From Begonia masoniana (taxonomy: Eukaryota > Streptophyta > Magnoliopsida > Cucurbitales > Begoniaceae): a DNA stretch of 64,000 nucleotides. A model generated the notes under the pieces. It did no database searches and was not told the origin of the DNA. It saw only the letters and a list, made by a program, of their open reading frames with translations. The first letter of the stretch is position 1. Each line of letters begins with the position of its first letter. The stretch lies in NCBI GenBank assembly GCA_022432975.1, contig CM039503.1, positions 56,285,392-56,349,391 of the forward strand, given 5' to 3'. Shown here one piece after another: positions 1 through 11,537 of this stretch. The translations under genes and the position numbers were made by a program.

Positions 1-160
1 TGTTTTCAAATGGAAAAAAGAGAGTGAGAAAGAAAAGTTTCAAATCCGTTTGTAACTTTGCTGACTCTCTGTTGAGGAAGAATATGATTCAATATCTCTT
101 GTGGCCTTAGTTTACTTATATTAGCTGTTTAGATACTATTTGTGTCTGTCACGATTGCAG

Positions 161-3100
161 TTCAATGATTTGCAAGAATGTTACCTCCATAAGCGACGCC
201 AAACGCCAAAACACCAACCTAATCAGCAAGAAACAGATATTAATGCCATTCACAGAGAAGGTTATAGTGTGGGCCTTTCATATTTTCAGTCAGTGTTAAC
301 TACATTTACACGTTATAGGTATGCTTTCTGATATATTCCTCCATACACATAAGTTGATGACTTAAACTATCGTGTTTGCAAGTCCATCTATAATTGATTT
401 TGATCTCATTTTTCCTCTTATTCTGAACAGCCGATTAAGGGTAATTGCTGAACTTAGGCATGGGGATCTGTTTCACTCTACTAATATTGTATCAAGGTAA
501 GTTAATTGTTTTAATAATGGATACTGTATCCTGGAATCAACTTAGTTAAAGTTGGATCTAGTTGATATATTAGTCTAATGGCAATCTGTGAACCTGATGT
601 TATAATATTTGTCTACCTATAGAAACATCTTTCAGATTCAGTTACTCTCTAAAAGAATATATCTTATCATTTTAAGTTCATAGTTTTAAGGTTCTCTTTG
701 ATGATTTACGAGAAACTTCTGAAGTGCTCATATTTTCATGCAGCATCGAATTTGATCGTGATGATGAATTGTTTGCAACTGCAGGAGTATCTCGATGCAT
801 AAAAGTTTTTGATTTTAAATCGGTAATTCCTTCTATCAGTTCCATTGCTCTAAAGGCTGCAACTAGAGTTTTGATGATTCCTTATCAGTACTCATAAAGT
901 TCCTTTGTATTGAACTACTGATTTGAGGACATAGTTGTGAAGAGTATTACATTAAGGCACTCATATATAATTAATTACCAAAGCATAGGACTTTCTATAT
1001 GGTTACATATTACTACGGAAAGATTTGAGCATTCCTCTTATTCATTTTCTGACATGCGGCTTACGTAATTAGTTTTGCTTTGTTGTTAATATGTTAACTA
1101 TGATCAGCGAGATGAATAATTAAACAGTTTATTCATTAATTGTGTTTTCTCAGCAGTTTTTTGACTCTTGCTTTTGCCTGTATTGATGCCTTTCAGGTTG
1201 AAAATGAACATGCGGAGGTCCATTGTCCCATAGTGGAGATGTCAACTCGATCAAAACTTAGTTGCTTGAGTTGGAACAAGTTTTCTAAAAACATTATAGC
1301 AAGCAGTGATTATGAGGGCATTGTAACGGTTTGGGATGTAACTAAAGGACAGGTAAAGCTTGGCACAGTTGAAACTTTACCTTATGGTATTACATGTGTC
1401 CCTTCTGTTCATTTTATTATTTGACTGAGTCGCGTTACTCCTCTTGATTATTGTACCTACTGTTGTGCCAGAGTGTGATGGAGTATGAAGAGCATGAAAA
1501 ACGAGCATGGAGTGTTGATTTTTCGCGCACAGAACCGTCAATGCTTGTATCTGGCAGTGATGATTGCAAGGTTCACCCTTTCTTTTCAAGTTACTTAGTT
1601 AACTTTACCAGCATAAGTAATTTATTATTTAATAATTGATCGCATATTTAAAAGTCTAGAAATGAGATAAATCCTGTACCCTACCTAATACTTATTACAT
1701 ATATTGATATTGAATACTTTTGTGTCATCATTCTTCTTGATGATTGTGTGAAAGATTCATGCTCGTTTGACTGTCTAAATTTGTGCATGTCATATTACCT
1801 ACTGTTATCTACACAGGCACACACATTACTGGATTAAACAGTATCTATTGTTATATAAATTTTCAACTTTATGGGTATATAATTAACTTTTCGTTCATGC
1901 AGTCCATAAAGAAGTCTAAGAATCAGTTTACCGTGGTTGGACTTAATTGTCTTGTATAATGTAATTGGATTTACTGTATTGTCATATGGGAACTAGCTTT
2001 TGTTGGAGATATGTGAACTTGGTTGTCTTATATAATCTACTACGCTAGATTGCCATCTGATAGCGAGTTATATCTTTTTATGTTGGCCAAGGCTCTCGTT
2101 ACCCATTCCTAGGTCTCCTATGGTAGATGATGAATTTGTTTCGCAATACTTGTGGGTTTGATTGATATTACAAGTGTTTTGCGATCAATTTACTTTACAT
2201 TTAGCAAAGATTGGAAGTAACTAAATAACAAGGAAATTCAATCACAAATCAAATATCTTTCAAGTGAGGCAAGTCAATGTCAGTCTTTATTTAACTGAAA
2301 TTATGGCTTTTATTCCTGCTCAACCTTTTTGGTGATTAGGATGTATTTTCTTCCAATTAATGAACATGTTCACTGAGCAGGTCAAAGTATGGTGCACAAA
2401 GCAAGAGGCCAGTGTTCTTAATATTGATATGAAAGCAAATATTTGTTGTGTCAAATATAATCCTGGATCTGGCAATCACATTGCGGTATGCTCCCTTGAT
2501 TTCTTGATTAGACAAAACATGTTATAGTCGTGTTCTTTACAAATAATTCTGATGAATTTTTCTCATGAGAAATTATACTGGATCTTATTATTGTTTGATG
2601 CCTTATTTATGTGCATGTTTCACTTTGTACTGGATCAACATTTTGTCTATTCTTACTATAGCATTAATTTGGGTTGGAATTCAAGTTATATTTGCCACTG
2701 GAATAATTGATAAGGTATATGACAGAAAATTGTCAACAATAAGTAGGATACAGCTATATGCTTTTAAATATCAGGACATTCCTTGAAATTTTTTACATCT
2801 CTTACAATGTTATCAGCACAGTAATGTATTGTTTTCTGGAAAATGGAGACTTAATTTTTTGTTAACTTATACCTGTTTCAGGTTGGTTCAGCAGACCATC
2901 ACATTCATTATTATGATCTTAGAAAACCCAGCCATCCACTCCATGTATTCACCGGACACACAAAAACTGTTTCATATGTTAAATTCTTGTCTAACCATGA
3001 GCTTGCCTCTGCATCAACAGACAGCACTTTACGTTTGTGGGATGTAAAGGATAGTTTACCGGTAAGTATAGTTTTTGAATTTCAGAATTTCATTACCCTT

Positions 3101-3639
3101 GTGAGCTTTGAAAAAATGCTATTTCACTTCCATGGTACCCTTTTGAACGATGGAAAAAAAAAATTCTTTGTAGCTCTGGTAGGTATTTTTTCATCTCAGC
3201 GTAGTTATTCGCATTGTGCATTTTAATTAATAATCTTGTTTAAACTCTGTTGCTTGTATTTTGCAGATTCGTACATTCAAAGGCCACACAAATGAGAAAA
3301 ACTTTGTAGGGTTGTCGGTTAATAGTGAATATATTGCTTGTGGCAGTGAGTCAAATGATGTTTATGTGTACCATAAGGTTAGTAAATAATAAGTCGCTTA
3401 CTATTAGTATAAAACACAAGCTGCCTATTACAACTTAAATACTAAAAAAAAAAATTTCAACATTCCAGGAAATCTCCAAACCTTTGACTTGGCATAGGTT
3501 TGGGTCTCCAGACAACGAAGATGTAGAGGACGATGCCGGATGTTACTTCATCAGTGCAGTATGCTGGAAACGCGATAGCCCAATCATGCTCACTGCTAAC
3601 AGTCAAGGAACGATTAAGGTGCTGGTTCTTGCGGCGTGA
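161..3639 (+). CDS. COP1: COP1 E3 ubiquitin ligase, 3' part (WD40 region)
   Basis: C-terminal ~374 residues of CONSTITUTIVE PHOTOMORPHOGENIC 1, the RING/coiled-coil/WD40 ubiquitin ligase that represses photomorphogenesis in darkness by targeting factors such as HY5. Visible exons: 161-318, 431-496, 744-822, 1197-1352, 1472-1570, 2381-2485, 2882-3061, 3267-3377, 3469-3639, all with GT-AG borders and continuous phase. The first exon encodes FNDLQECYL and [11 protein letters not shown], just before the propeller. Diagnostic WD40 peptides follow: [42 protein letters not shown], ending in the typical KVLVLAA. No frame disruption. The RING and coiled-coil exons lie upstream of the window; bases 1-160 are intron. 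Identity is very secure because the match runs through the whole propeller. Confidence 0.96.
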
Positions 3640-4655
3640 ACATATTTGTAAGTAAAGAATTAAATTTTTTTAATTGGGACATACTTGTACTTAGATAAAG
3701 ATAATATGTGAAGCCTGTAGTTTTAATGAGTAGGATGGAAGTGTAAAATAGATAGGTTGTTTAGTCCAAATTTTTTGTGTACTTGTACGGGTAAATAGAT
3801 TGAAGTAATACAGTAATTGTTTTGCATAACTCTAGCTGACTTTTATTTATCTTAAAGAGTTGTCATAACATAAAAAGTGAATAATTTCACTTTCACTTGC
3901 CCATTCCGAAATCTACGCGGCCTGGGGATGGGTGGTCCCTGGGATCAACCACCACTGGCTTCTCCCCAGACCCAAAAACTATTGCGCTAAACTAATGTCT
4001 TTTGTCTTGTCTTAGAAGCAACAGAGGGTGTGATTAGTAATTGACAAAAAAGTTATAAAAAAAAGAGGAAGTCAAAAAAAGAGAAGGGGTTATGAATGGG
4101 CCTTGTCGTGATAACGCGTAGCACGTTGTCCACTACACATGGGGGAGGAAAGTCGGGCCACCAGTCAAAAAGGCGTGTTTGATTCCAGAGCCCATTTCTG
4201 ATCATCCATCGCTCATCTCCCCATCCACGGCTCTCCCTCCTTCCCCTTCTTCTCCCTGGACCCCATCTATATAGTATTATAACTTGGGCGGAGGGTGTAG
4301 CTGACGTGTCCTCTCTTTTCGAATTCCGGGTGTCTCACCCGACCCGGCCAAGTCAAAGGAGGCGGATGGAAGTAGGAACAAATCAATCAATGGCATTTTC
4401 GTCCTTTCCTCCCACTATTTTCGAATTAAAATCAGGAAATCTGGTGTCAAGCAACCGCGACGCGGATCTCTTTATTTTTAGAGGGAGAGAGAAGCAGAGA
4501 GAGAGAGAGAGAGAGAGAGAGAGGTGTTCGCTAATGGAGGAGGTCCTGATTTAACCCCTGACCCTTTAAAGGAGGTGGTAGCCATTCTTCAAAGCCCCCC
4601 CTCTGTTTTCCTCTACCATCTCCATTTTTCCTCTTTATCGTTTTCCTCTTCACCC
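3640..4655 (+). promoter_or_regulatory. Intergenic region and promoter/5' leader of the ERF gene
   Basis: Spacer between the COP1 stop and the ERF start. The first ~300 bp is AT-rich COP1 3' flank. A TATA-like TATATA lies at about 4268-4273, ~390 bp before the ERF ATG. A pure GA run occupies 4496-4522 in the probable 5' leader, followed by a pyrimidine-rich stretch up to the ATG. The TATA assignment is inference from position only. Confidence 0.45.
4496..4522. repeat. (GA)n microsatellite in the ERF 5' leader
   Basis: About 13 uninterrupted GA dinucleotides directly upstream of the ERF reading frame. GA/CT runs are common in plant 5' leaders and core promoters; any regulatory role here is inference. 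Confidence 0.85.
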
Positions 4656-5291
4656 ATGCGGCGAGGCAGACCCTCAGATCCATTACACACCCCCGTTGAA
4701 CCCTGCTTTCCCGATAAAGAAACCAGATTCAGAGGTGTTCGCAAGCGCCCTTGGGGCAGATACGCCGCTGAAATCAGAGACCCTTGGAAGAAGACTAGGG
4801 TTTGGCTCGGCACCTTTGATTCCGCCGACGATGCCGCTCGTGCCTACGACGCCGCCGCTCGATCTCTCCGCGGCGCCAAGGCCAAAACTAACTTCCCTTT
4901 GCATCACTCCACCATTTCCCTCCACCATCCCGTTCCTTATTTCCAACCCCAAGATCTTCATAATCCCAATGGATTTGGCAAGATCGATTGTGTCCAGGTC
5001 AATCGCCCCACCACCAGCAGCTTGAGCTCCACCGTCGAGTCCTTCAGCGGTCCCAGGGTTTCGAATCAGCTTGTTTCTATCCCGACGGCTCACAGGATGC
5101 CGGCGCAGTCGATCTCACCAGATGACTGCCGGAGTGACTGCGATTCGTCTTCCTCTGTTGTGGATGATGACGATGATTGCGTTCTCACCTCCTTTCGCAG
5201 AGTCTTGCCGTTCGATCTCAACCTACCGCCTCCGATGGACGGTCTGGATTTGTCCGGTGATGATCTTCAGGCCACGGCCTTGTGCCTCTGA
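4656..5291 (+). CDS. AP2/ERF transcriptional repressor with EAR motif (ERF3/ERF4-like)
   Basis: Intronless gene of 211 codons encoding a class II ethylene-response factor, a nuclear DNA-binding repressor of GCC-box genes. One AP2/ERF domain spans about residues 24-82 ([48 protein letters not shown]). The extreme C-terminus has the EAR repression motif FDLNLPPP at about residues 186-193, preceded by an Asp-rich stretch. The start was chosen at 4656 because MRRGR is the N-terminus seen in AtERF3-type proteins. The frame is open for 44 codons upstream to an ATG at 4524, but that extension looks like CT-rich leader. Length is close to AtERF3 (about 225 aa). The exact ERF number cannot be fixed without a tree. 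Confidence 0.93.
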   Translation: MRRGRPSDPLHTPVEPCFPDKETRFRGVRKRPWGRYAAEIRDPWKKTRVWLGTFDSADDAARAYDAAARSLRGAKAKTNFPLHHSTISLHHPVPYFQPQDLHNPNGFGKIDCVQVNRPTTSSLSSTVESFSGPRVSNQLVSIPTAHRMPAQSISPDDCRSDCDSSSSVVDDDDDCVLTSFRRVLPFDLNLPPPMDGLDLSGDDLQATALCL

Positions 5292-8200
5292 TCCTTTGCC
5301 TTGAATCGAAATGGTCATCGTTCTCCACGCTTTTGTTTTTCCATGTTACTTTCTCGGGAGAAACATCTTGATCTTTATTAAAAGAAAAATCTAGAACTTG
5401 GTGATTGCTGGAAGAGAATTTGACCTCTTTTTTTACTGTCTTCTTTTTCTCAACCCTACTTTTAGATTATGGTGTTTTCTGTAACTCTATATTGTTGAAG
5501 CAATCATATTATGTTACAGATTTGGATCTCAACTTCCCTCTCTAGATCTGATTCATTTCATAAATTTTCTGGTGAAAGATCTGATTTTTGCAACCAGTAT
5601 TTCATCCTGGGCATCACGAATGGTGATGAACTTTCAGGAAACTCATTTCAAACAAAAATGGAGTTAGGGTTGGGAAGGTGGGTGGTGATATTATTTATTT
5701 GAACAAGTGAGAAACGGGGTTTGGATGAGAGCATTTATTGCACATGTAATGCTGATTCTTCTACTGCACTGCCCAGCGGCCAGCCCACAGTGCCCACTGC
5801 GCCCTGCCCCTGCGTGAATACATCAATTATGCGCTGCCCAATGCGCGCACCCTTCCCCAAGTTCGCCTTTACCCATCCCATGTTCCAAATACAGTTGGCG
5901 CATCTCCTCTCCTCTCCCCCACCGCCACTGCCGCCATGTGCTCGTCCACATCTGTGTAATCCTTGGGTTGGTTTTGGTGGAGCTTTTTATCGCTGTTAAT
6001 GCTGTCATCTCAGGCCGACCCTTGATAGAGTATGTTCGTCTACGTCTTAAATTTCAAGTCACGACAATTAGAGTGTGCTGTTACAAAATTTGTTTAGCTG
6101 TGTTGTTAAAATGTTAATGTTAGACAATACCACGTGATCAGGTCTCGTAAACTGGATAGATTCTCTTCCTCTCTCTCTCTCTCATTTAAATACTAAGATG
6201 GAGTAAAAATTATTATCGTTCTTAATCGCAATGATTAAGATTGAGAGTTGGTTGGTATTACTTGATGCAATAACAATCTCAAATAATTATTATTTTTTCC
6301 ATAAATTTGAAAAAAAAGCAAAAAAAAAGGCAGGGGGGATGGTTTATGAAATGCACATCTTCATGGTTTGACGTTCTCGGCACACATGTTCGTGAACGAT
6401 TATTGAAAGCTAGAAGGGTGGTTAATCAAATCCTTTGACTGCTTTTCCATTCGACCAGAAATTAAAAACAAAAGAACAATCCTTTTTCCTATTTGAAAAA
6501 TTTCCAATTCCTGAAGTGGGTCTTGGGTAGAATGCTCAGATGGGCACGGTAGCAACAAAGGTTCTCGATTTACGCTCAACATACTTACTTTTCCTACTAG
6601 CTTTCTCTGTTTTGGTGTTTGAATCGGTTCCTGATTTGTTTCTTCGTTGTTCTGTCAATGCCTTTGTTCATCTTTATGTTTTTTCTTGATGAATAATAAT
6701 ACCTTTGAACGGCACAAAGTGGTTTTCACAGTTGGAGCTACCATCCATCTGTTGTCACGGCCTAGATCAGTAGGTCTCTCTCGGTTTAGTATTCCCTGTT
6801 TTTCCGTCTTATACCTGCTATTGTTTATATTTTACGTCTAATATTACATGCTGCTAGCGTTCTTGTTTGACTATACTCTATAGTTGACTATTACATTTTT
6901 AGTTTTTTGGCAACTTAACTCGAACTTCATCTGCAAGATATAACTTACCGAATTATCAAGTTGAGAGGAGGCTCGATTCAATTGAAAAAGTCCCAAGTTA
7001 TTCCCTTTTGCTTGCAGCTTGCATTTGGTTCTCTCTGCAACGTTATTTCGCGCTGACACGTTGAGCATGTCATTTTTAGTGAATGAAATTTGGTGCAACT
7101 ACTTGTAATTTTTAATCTGCTTTCTTTTCTTTTTTGTTGATGAATTAATTTGGCACAGGAGAACACCAGACAATCTTCTCTCTGTCGTACCATCCTTACT
7201 GATTCTTTTCCATCGTCTATTGTTTACAATTGTTCGTTGTATTCAGCTCATTCTCTTGTTTTTATAATGGACTGGATGGCTAGAATCCCCAAAATAAAGA
7301 TGCAAAATTCAATATGAATGGCTTCAAATTGTTTGATTTTTTATGCTTGCGTATATTGCTATGAAGTCTTAGATATGGTTGGGGCTGGAGAGGGGGAAAG
7401 ATGGTATGCGAATAGGCAATTTATAAGAGAGCAGAAGAAATTGATGGGTCTGATAGCACCTAGAAAGTGGCAACGTCATGGGCGGATTAAACTGAGAGGA
7501 TGGCAGCTTCAGTTCCTCAGAAAACCTTTGACCAGAATTCAGGTTTCAGAAAGCACTGCAAGTAAACGCTAAAAGACGTTAAAGAATGCTCCTTTTTCCT
7601 AATCCATCTACAGAAAATCTCAGTCCAGTTTGTTTTCAATCTCGAAACAATGTTGATTGCTTTCAATCTCAAATAGAGAAAAAAAAAATTACGTACATGG
7701 TAACCACTTTGTGACTATCTCCACAATCGTTTGATTGTCCCACAATCGTTCATTCTTGATCAAAGTTGCAGAGATGATGTTCTATATTTTAGCTGTTTGA
7801 AGTTAATTTGAAAAACAAAGACTGAGAAAGGTTAGATTTCTGAATCCCATTATTACAGATGTTTTGCTGACATTTTACACGGTCTATCACTTCAAGAAGA
7901 TGAATACTATGTCACCTGTTAATTTTATAGCTTCCAATAAGAAGATTCAAACTAGGACTGATAGATCATGCCTTGAAAAATGAGAGTAGGTAGAAAATTT
8001 GCATTATTTTGTGTAATTAGTGGCCCTCTTGCCTGAATTTGGTTAAAATGCTTCTTCTTTTTCTGTTCTTAGTTTAAAGTACATCTCATCTGGCAAGCAA
8101 TGGAAATTGTAAAGAGTTTTGTTGGATGTCTGTGTTATTATTGATGATTGGATGATTTCTTGGGAAGTAATGTCTTTCTGGGAGAAGTTGATGACGTTTG

Positions 8201-8513
8201 ATTTGGACTATCCTCTTCAACTCTTATCTTAAAATCCGCATACTTGGACTTTAGTTTTTTCTGTGATAGGAGAGGCTGGGGCAGGAATTGATTGTTTAAT
8301 TATGGATCATTTCAGCGACAAAATCAAGAATTTATTCGAGTTAAAAATAGTATTTAAAACGGGTCAATTCTGCCCAACTAGATGCCTTATTTAGACTTAT
8401 TATAGCAAAGAGGCATTAATAAAGGGTGATGAATTGCACTTTTCTGTCATATGTTCTACCAGCAAGATTGAAGGTGATCCAACCTGAAGGAAGAATTAAA
8501 CACACTCATCAAA
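5292..8513. other. Gene-poor spacer, nothing supported
   Basis: About 3.2 kb of AT-rich DNA between the ERF and lipase genes. Only short unsupported ORFs occur, the longest being 84 codons at 7318-7572 with no recognisable family or codon-level similarity. A G-box-like CACGTG lies near 6132-6137. I see no RNA gene, repeat array or element ends. Confidence 0.6.
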
Positions 8514-10377
8514 ATGGCCTATAAATCGATTCTAACCTCTATTTTTCTAGTTTTTCTGTATTGTGGATCTGCAGTTGGAATCAGAAGAGTGTTATTCTCG
8601 GATTCAACTAACTGACGGGATATGTAAATCAATGGTGGAAACACAAGGATACGCATGCGAAGAACATGAAGTAATGCTCGCAATCCTCTTTGGTCACTCC
8701 GGTAATGATACATTTTATGGTATTGCAATGGTGTTTTGAATGGCGGTGGTTTCCTCCTCTTGCCGTTTCAGGTGACGACAAAAGATGGTTACATTATCAG
8801 CATGCAGAGAATTCCGGCCAGCGGGTACAGGGGAGGGTGCCGGAAAAAAGCAACCCGTCATGTTACAGCACGGGCTATTAATGGTTAGTGTATTTTTAGT
8901 TACTTTATTTTGGATAAAATTTGAGGAGAGATTGAACTATGAATTGATGGTCAGGACGGAGTAACATGGCTGCTACTTCCTCCGGAGGAGTCATTGGCGT
9001 TCATGTTAGCTGATAATGGGTATGATGTGTGGATTTCCAGCACTCGTGGAACTAAATATAGCAGAAGACACGTGTCACTCTCTCCTCAAGACAATGTTAT
9101 CTCTCTCTCTCTAGAAACAGTTGTGGTTAATCAGATTTCATCCTTTGTGTGTGTCTCGTGTTTAAGGTTTGTTTGGGTTGTCATTTAGGTTTATTGGGAT
9201 TGGTCGTGGGATGAACTGGTAGCGTATGATCTCTCTGCAACTCTCCAGTATGTTCATGATCAAGCAGGACAAAGTGTCCACTACGTTGGACATTCGCTGG
9301 TCAGTTTCCCACATTATATTCGATCGATTCGAAGAGACTAGGTTGACGGGTTTGGTCGCGTGCGTGCAGGGTACATTAGTGGCCTTTGCAGCCTTCTCCG
9401 AAAGGTGAGTTGACAGATTTGGTGAGATCAAGTGTGCTGCTTCAGTCCGATTGCTCACTTGGGTCAGATTACTTCTCTCCTCACAAGAATTATGGCAGAT
9501 GACTTTGTAGCCGAGGTGATCCTTCTTCCTCCACATTGATTGCTGAATTAGTTAATTGTTTTGTTGACTGAAATAATAACGTTGAAGCAGAGTCTATTAA
9601 ACCTGGGGATTGCTGAATTTGATCCACTAGGGTAAGAGCAACACTCTTATACTCGTAAATATGTATGTTGCCTGGGGTTTATATTCACTACTTTCCATGA
9701 TTAAAACAGGAAGCCTATTAGCAAACTTCTGGAGGATATCTGCTCCAAGCCAGGTGTTGACTGCACAGACATATTGACTGCTCTGACAGGTACCCTTTAG
9801 CCAACGTCTAAACAACAATTTCTAAAGTGGATGGCTCATTCTGACTGACGTGTGCGTAGGTCAGAATTGCTGCCTCAATTCCTCAATAGTACAAGTGTTT
9901 CTGGAAAACGAGCCTCAGCCGACAGCCACTAAGAACATGGTGCATATTTCTCAGAGTGAGTGATACTATCCTCTCTAAGCTTAACGCGTAATGCCATAAG
10001 ATTATCCACACTACCAATATTTAAAAAAGATAAGAGTTCAACTTAAATATTGCGCAGTGATCAGACGAGGAACGATAGCAATGTACGACTACAATGATAA
10101 CAGTGAAAATAGGAAGCATTACGGTCAAACCAGCCCTCCGGAGTATGACATGGGGAGCATTCCAAAGGAGCTTCCTCTCTTCTTAGGGTATGGAGGGATG
10201 GATTCTCTTTCTGATGTGAATGACGTGCAGCTGTTGTTGAATAGCCTGGAAGATCATGAGAGTGACAAACTCGAAGTTCAGTTCTTACAAAATTATGCAC
10301 ATGCTGACTATGTAATGGGTACAAATGCTAGGCAAGATGTGTATGAACCTGTGATTGCTTTCTTTCAAGCTCACTAA
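8514..10377 (+). CDS. Lysosomal acid lipase/triacylglycerol lipase-like, broken by four +1 shifts
   Basis: Alpha/beta-hydrolase of the plant acid lipase family (Arabidopsis LIP1/LIP2-like), expected to be secreted or vacuolar and to hydrolyse acylglycerols. Exons: 8514-8670, 8772-8883, 8955-9095, 9189-9299, 9370-9515, 9591-9631, 9710-9789, 9860-9955, 10058-10377. A signal peptide opens the protein (MAYKSILTSIFLVFLYCGSA). Next come the lid-type N-domain (DGICKSMVETQGYACEEH), RGTKYSRRH, and the nucleophile elbow GHSLG across exons 4/5. Charge-relay Asp and His candidates lie in YGGMDSLSDV and NYAHADYVMG. Total length without the breaks is ~399 aa, normal for the family. Single extra bases fall in exon 1 (8606-8613), exon 2 (~8815-8846), and twice in exon 5 (~9401 and ~9440-9443). 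All splice sites are canonical. Either a recent pseudogene or uncorrected insertion errors. Confidence 0.82.
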
Positions 10378-11537
10378 CAAATGGTAAGCTACATGACAAT
10401 ACACATAGATAATAAGAAGAGCCTACCGGGCCCTTACTCTAGATGTTGGATTTTATGTAGAGAGAAGGCAATGTGACAGGTCGAAGTGTGCCTTCCATTT
10501 AGGAATAAGAGAAAATGGGAAGCAGTGTTCCCATGTTTATTCACTATTGAATGTACACTCGAAGCAAAATGGGAAATCATTACTAAAAAAATAAATACTT
10601 TTCAGTTTTAAATTTCTTTTAGTACAGCATAGCACTCAAGATTAGAATATTTAATTTTATTGAATCAAATATCTAAAGCTACAACATTAAGATAAGAAAA
10701 TTATAAATGACAGATTTAAGATGTGTTTAGACTTGGGCACTCGAGTAAAAATAACAATGTCTTAAAAAGCTACAACAAACTGAGGAAAAATAGCATTGTC
10801 TTAAAAACAAATGAATGCATAATGAGTGAAGTAGATTCCACTCAAGGTCCTAACTCAAATTCAGGTAATTTGAAGTTCCCATTGCAAATAAAAAATGAAG
10901 AACAAGTCGTGCAGGAAGAGAGCATCATAACACGATGGCTTCTATGGTGCAACAAGTCAGTGTATGGATCAAACTGAAATACGAGAAAGAGAGACTCCGG
11001 AGCTAGTTACTAGTTTTCTTTCACTTGCAATGTGATGATTAAAGTGTGAAAGGAGACATGATTATGTGTCCATATGTGGACTCTCTCACGCTCTGCTAAG
11101 TTTACCATGAACATTTGTTGATTTTTTATTTATATTAAAAAAAAAAAGTCCTAAGCTATCTAAGAACCTGATTCTATAAATTTAAAATAGGATAGATAAA
11201 GAGAAACATTTATATGAATTCATTTTAATTACAAAAGTGACATTAAAATATCATACAAATTCTAAGACTTTGACATGGAAATCTATATGCATTTCATTTG
11301 TCAATAATAATAATCATGCAGTCAATAAAAAAAAAATCATGCATGAATATTCCTAGGTCATAAAAAAAAATACTTTCATACAAACAATACCTGATAATTA
11401 CGAAGGAAAATATGTTTTGCTGTGATGTTGATGTCGTATCATGAAAAGCTGTATTTTCAGCAACAGATGTACCAGTTGTACACGGGAGATAGCGTTCAGC
11501 TCTCTGATCAAAAATTTGAAGTTTGAAAGAAATAAGC
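10378..11537. other. Spacer between convergent lipase and ZW10 genes
   Basis: AT-rich 3' flanks of two convergent genes. No ORF with recognisable features, no tRNA-like structure, and no element ends seen. Confidence 0.6.

Noticed and set aside
4524..4655. 44-codon N-terminal extension of the ERF protein from ATG 4524
   Set aside because: It reads through a CT-rich leader without similarity to ERF proteins, whereas MRRGR at 4656 is the usual start.
7318..7572. 84-codon ORF in the ERF-lipase spacer
   Set aside because: No family resemblance, no promoter or intron structure, and typical length for chance in AT-rich DNA.
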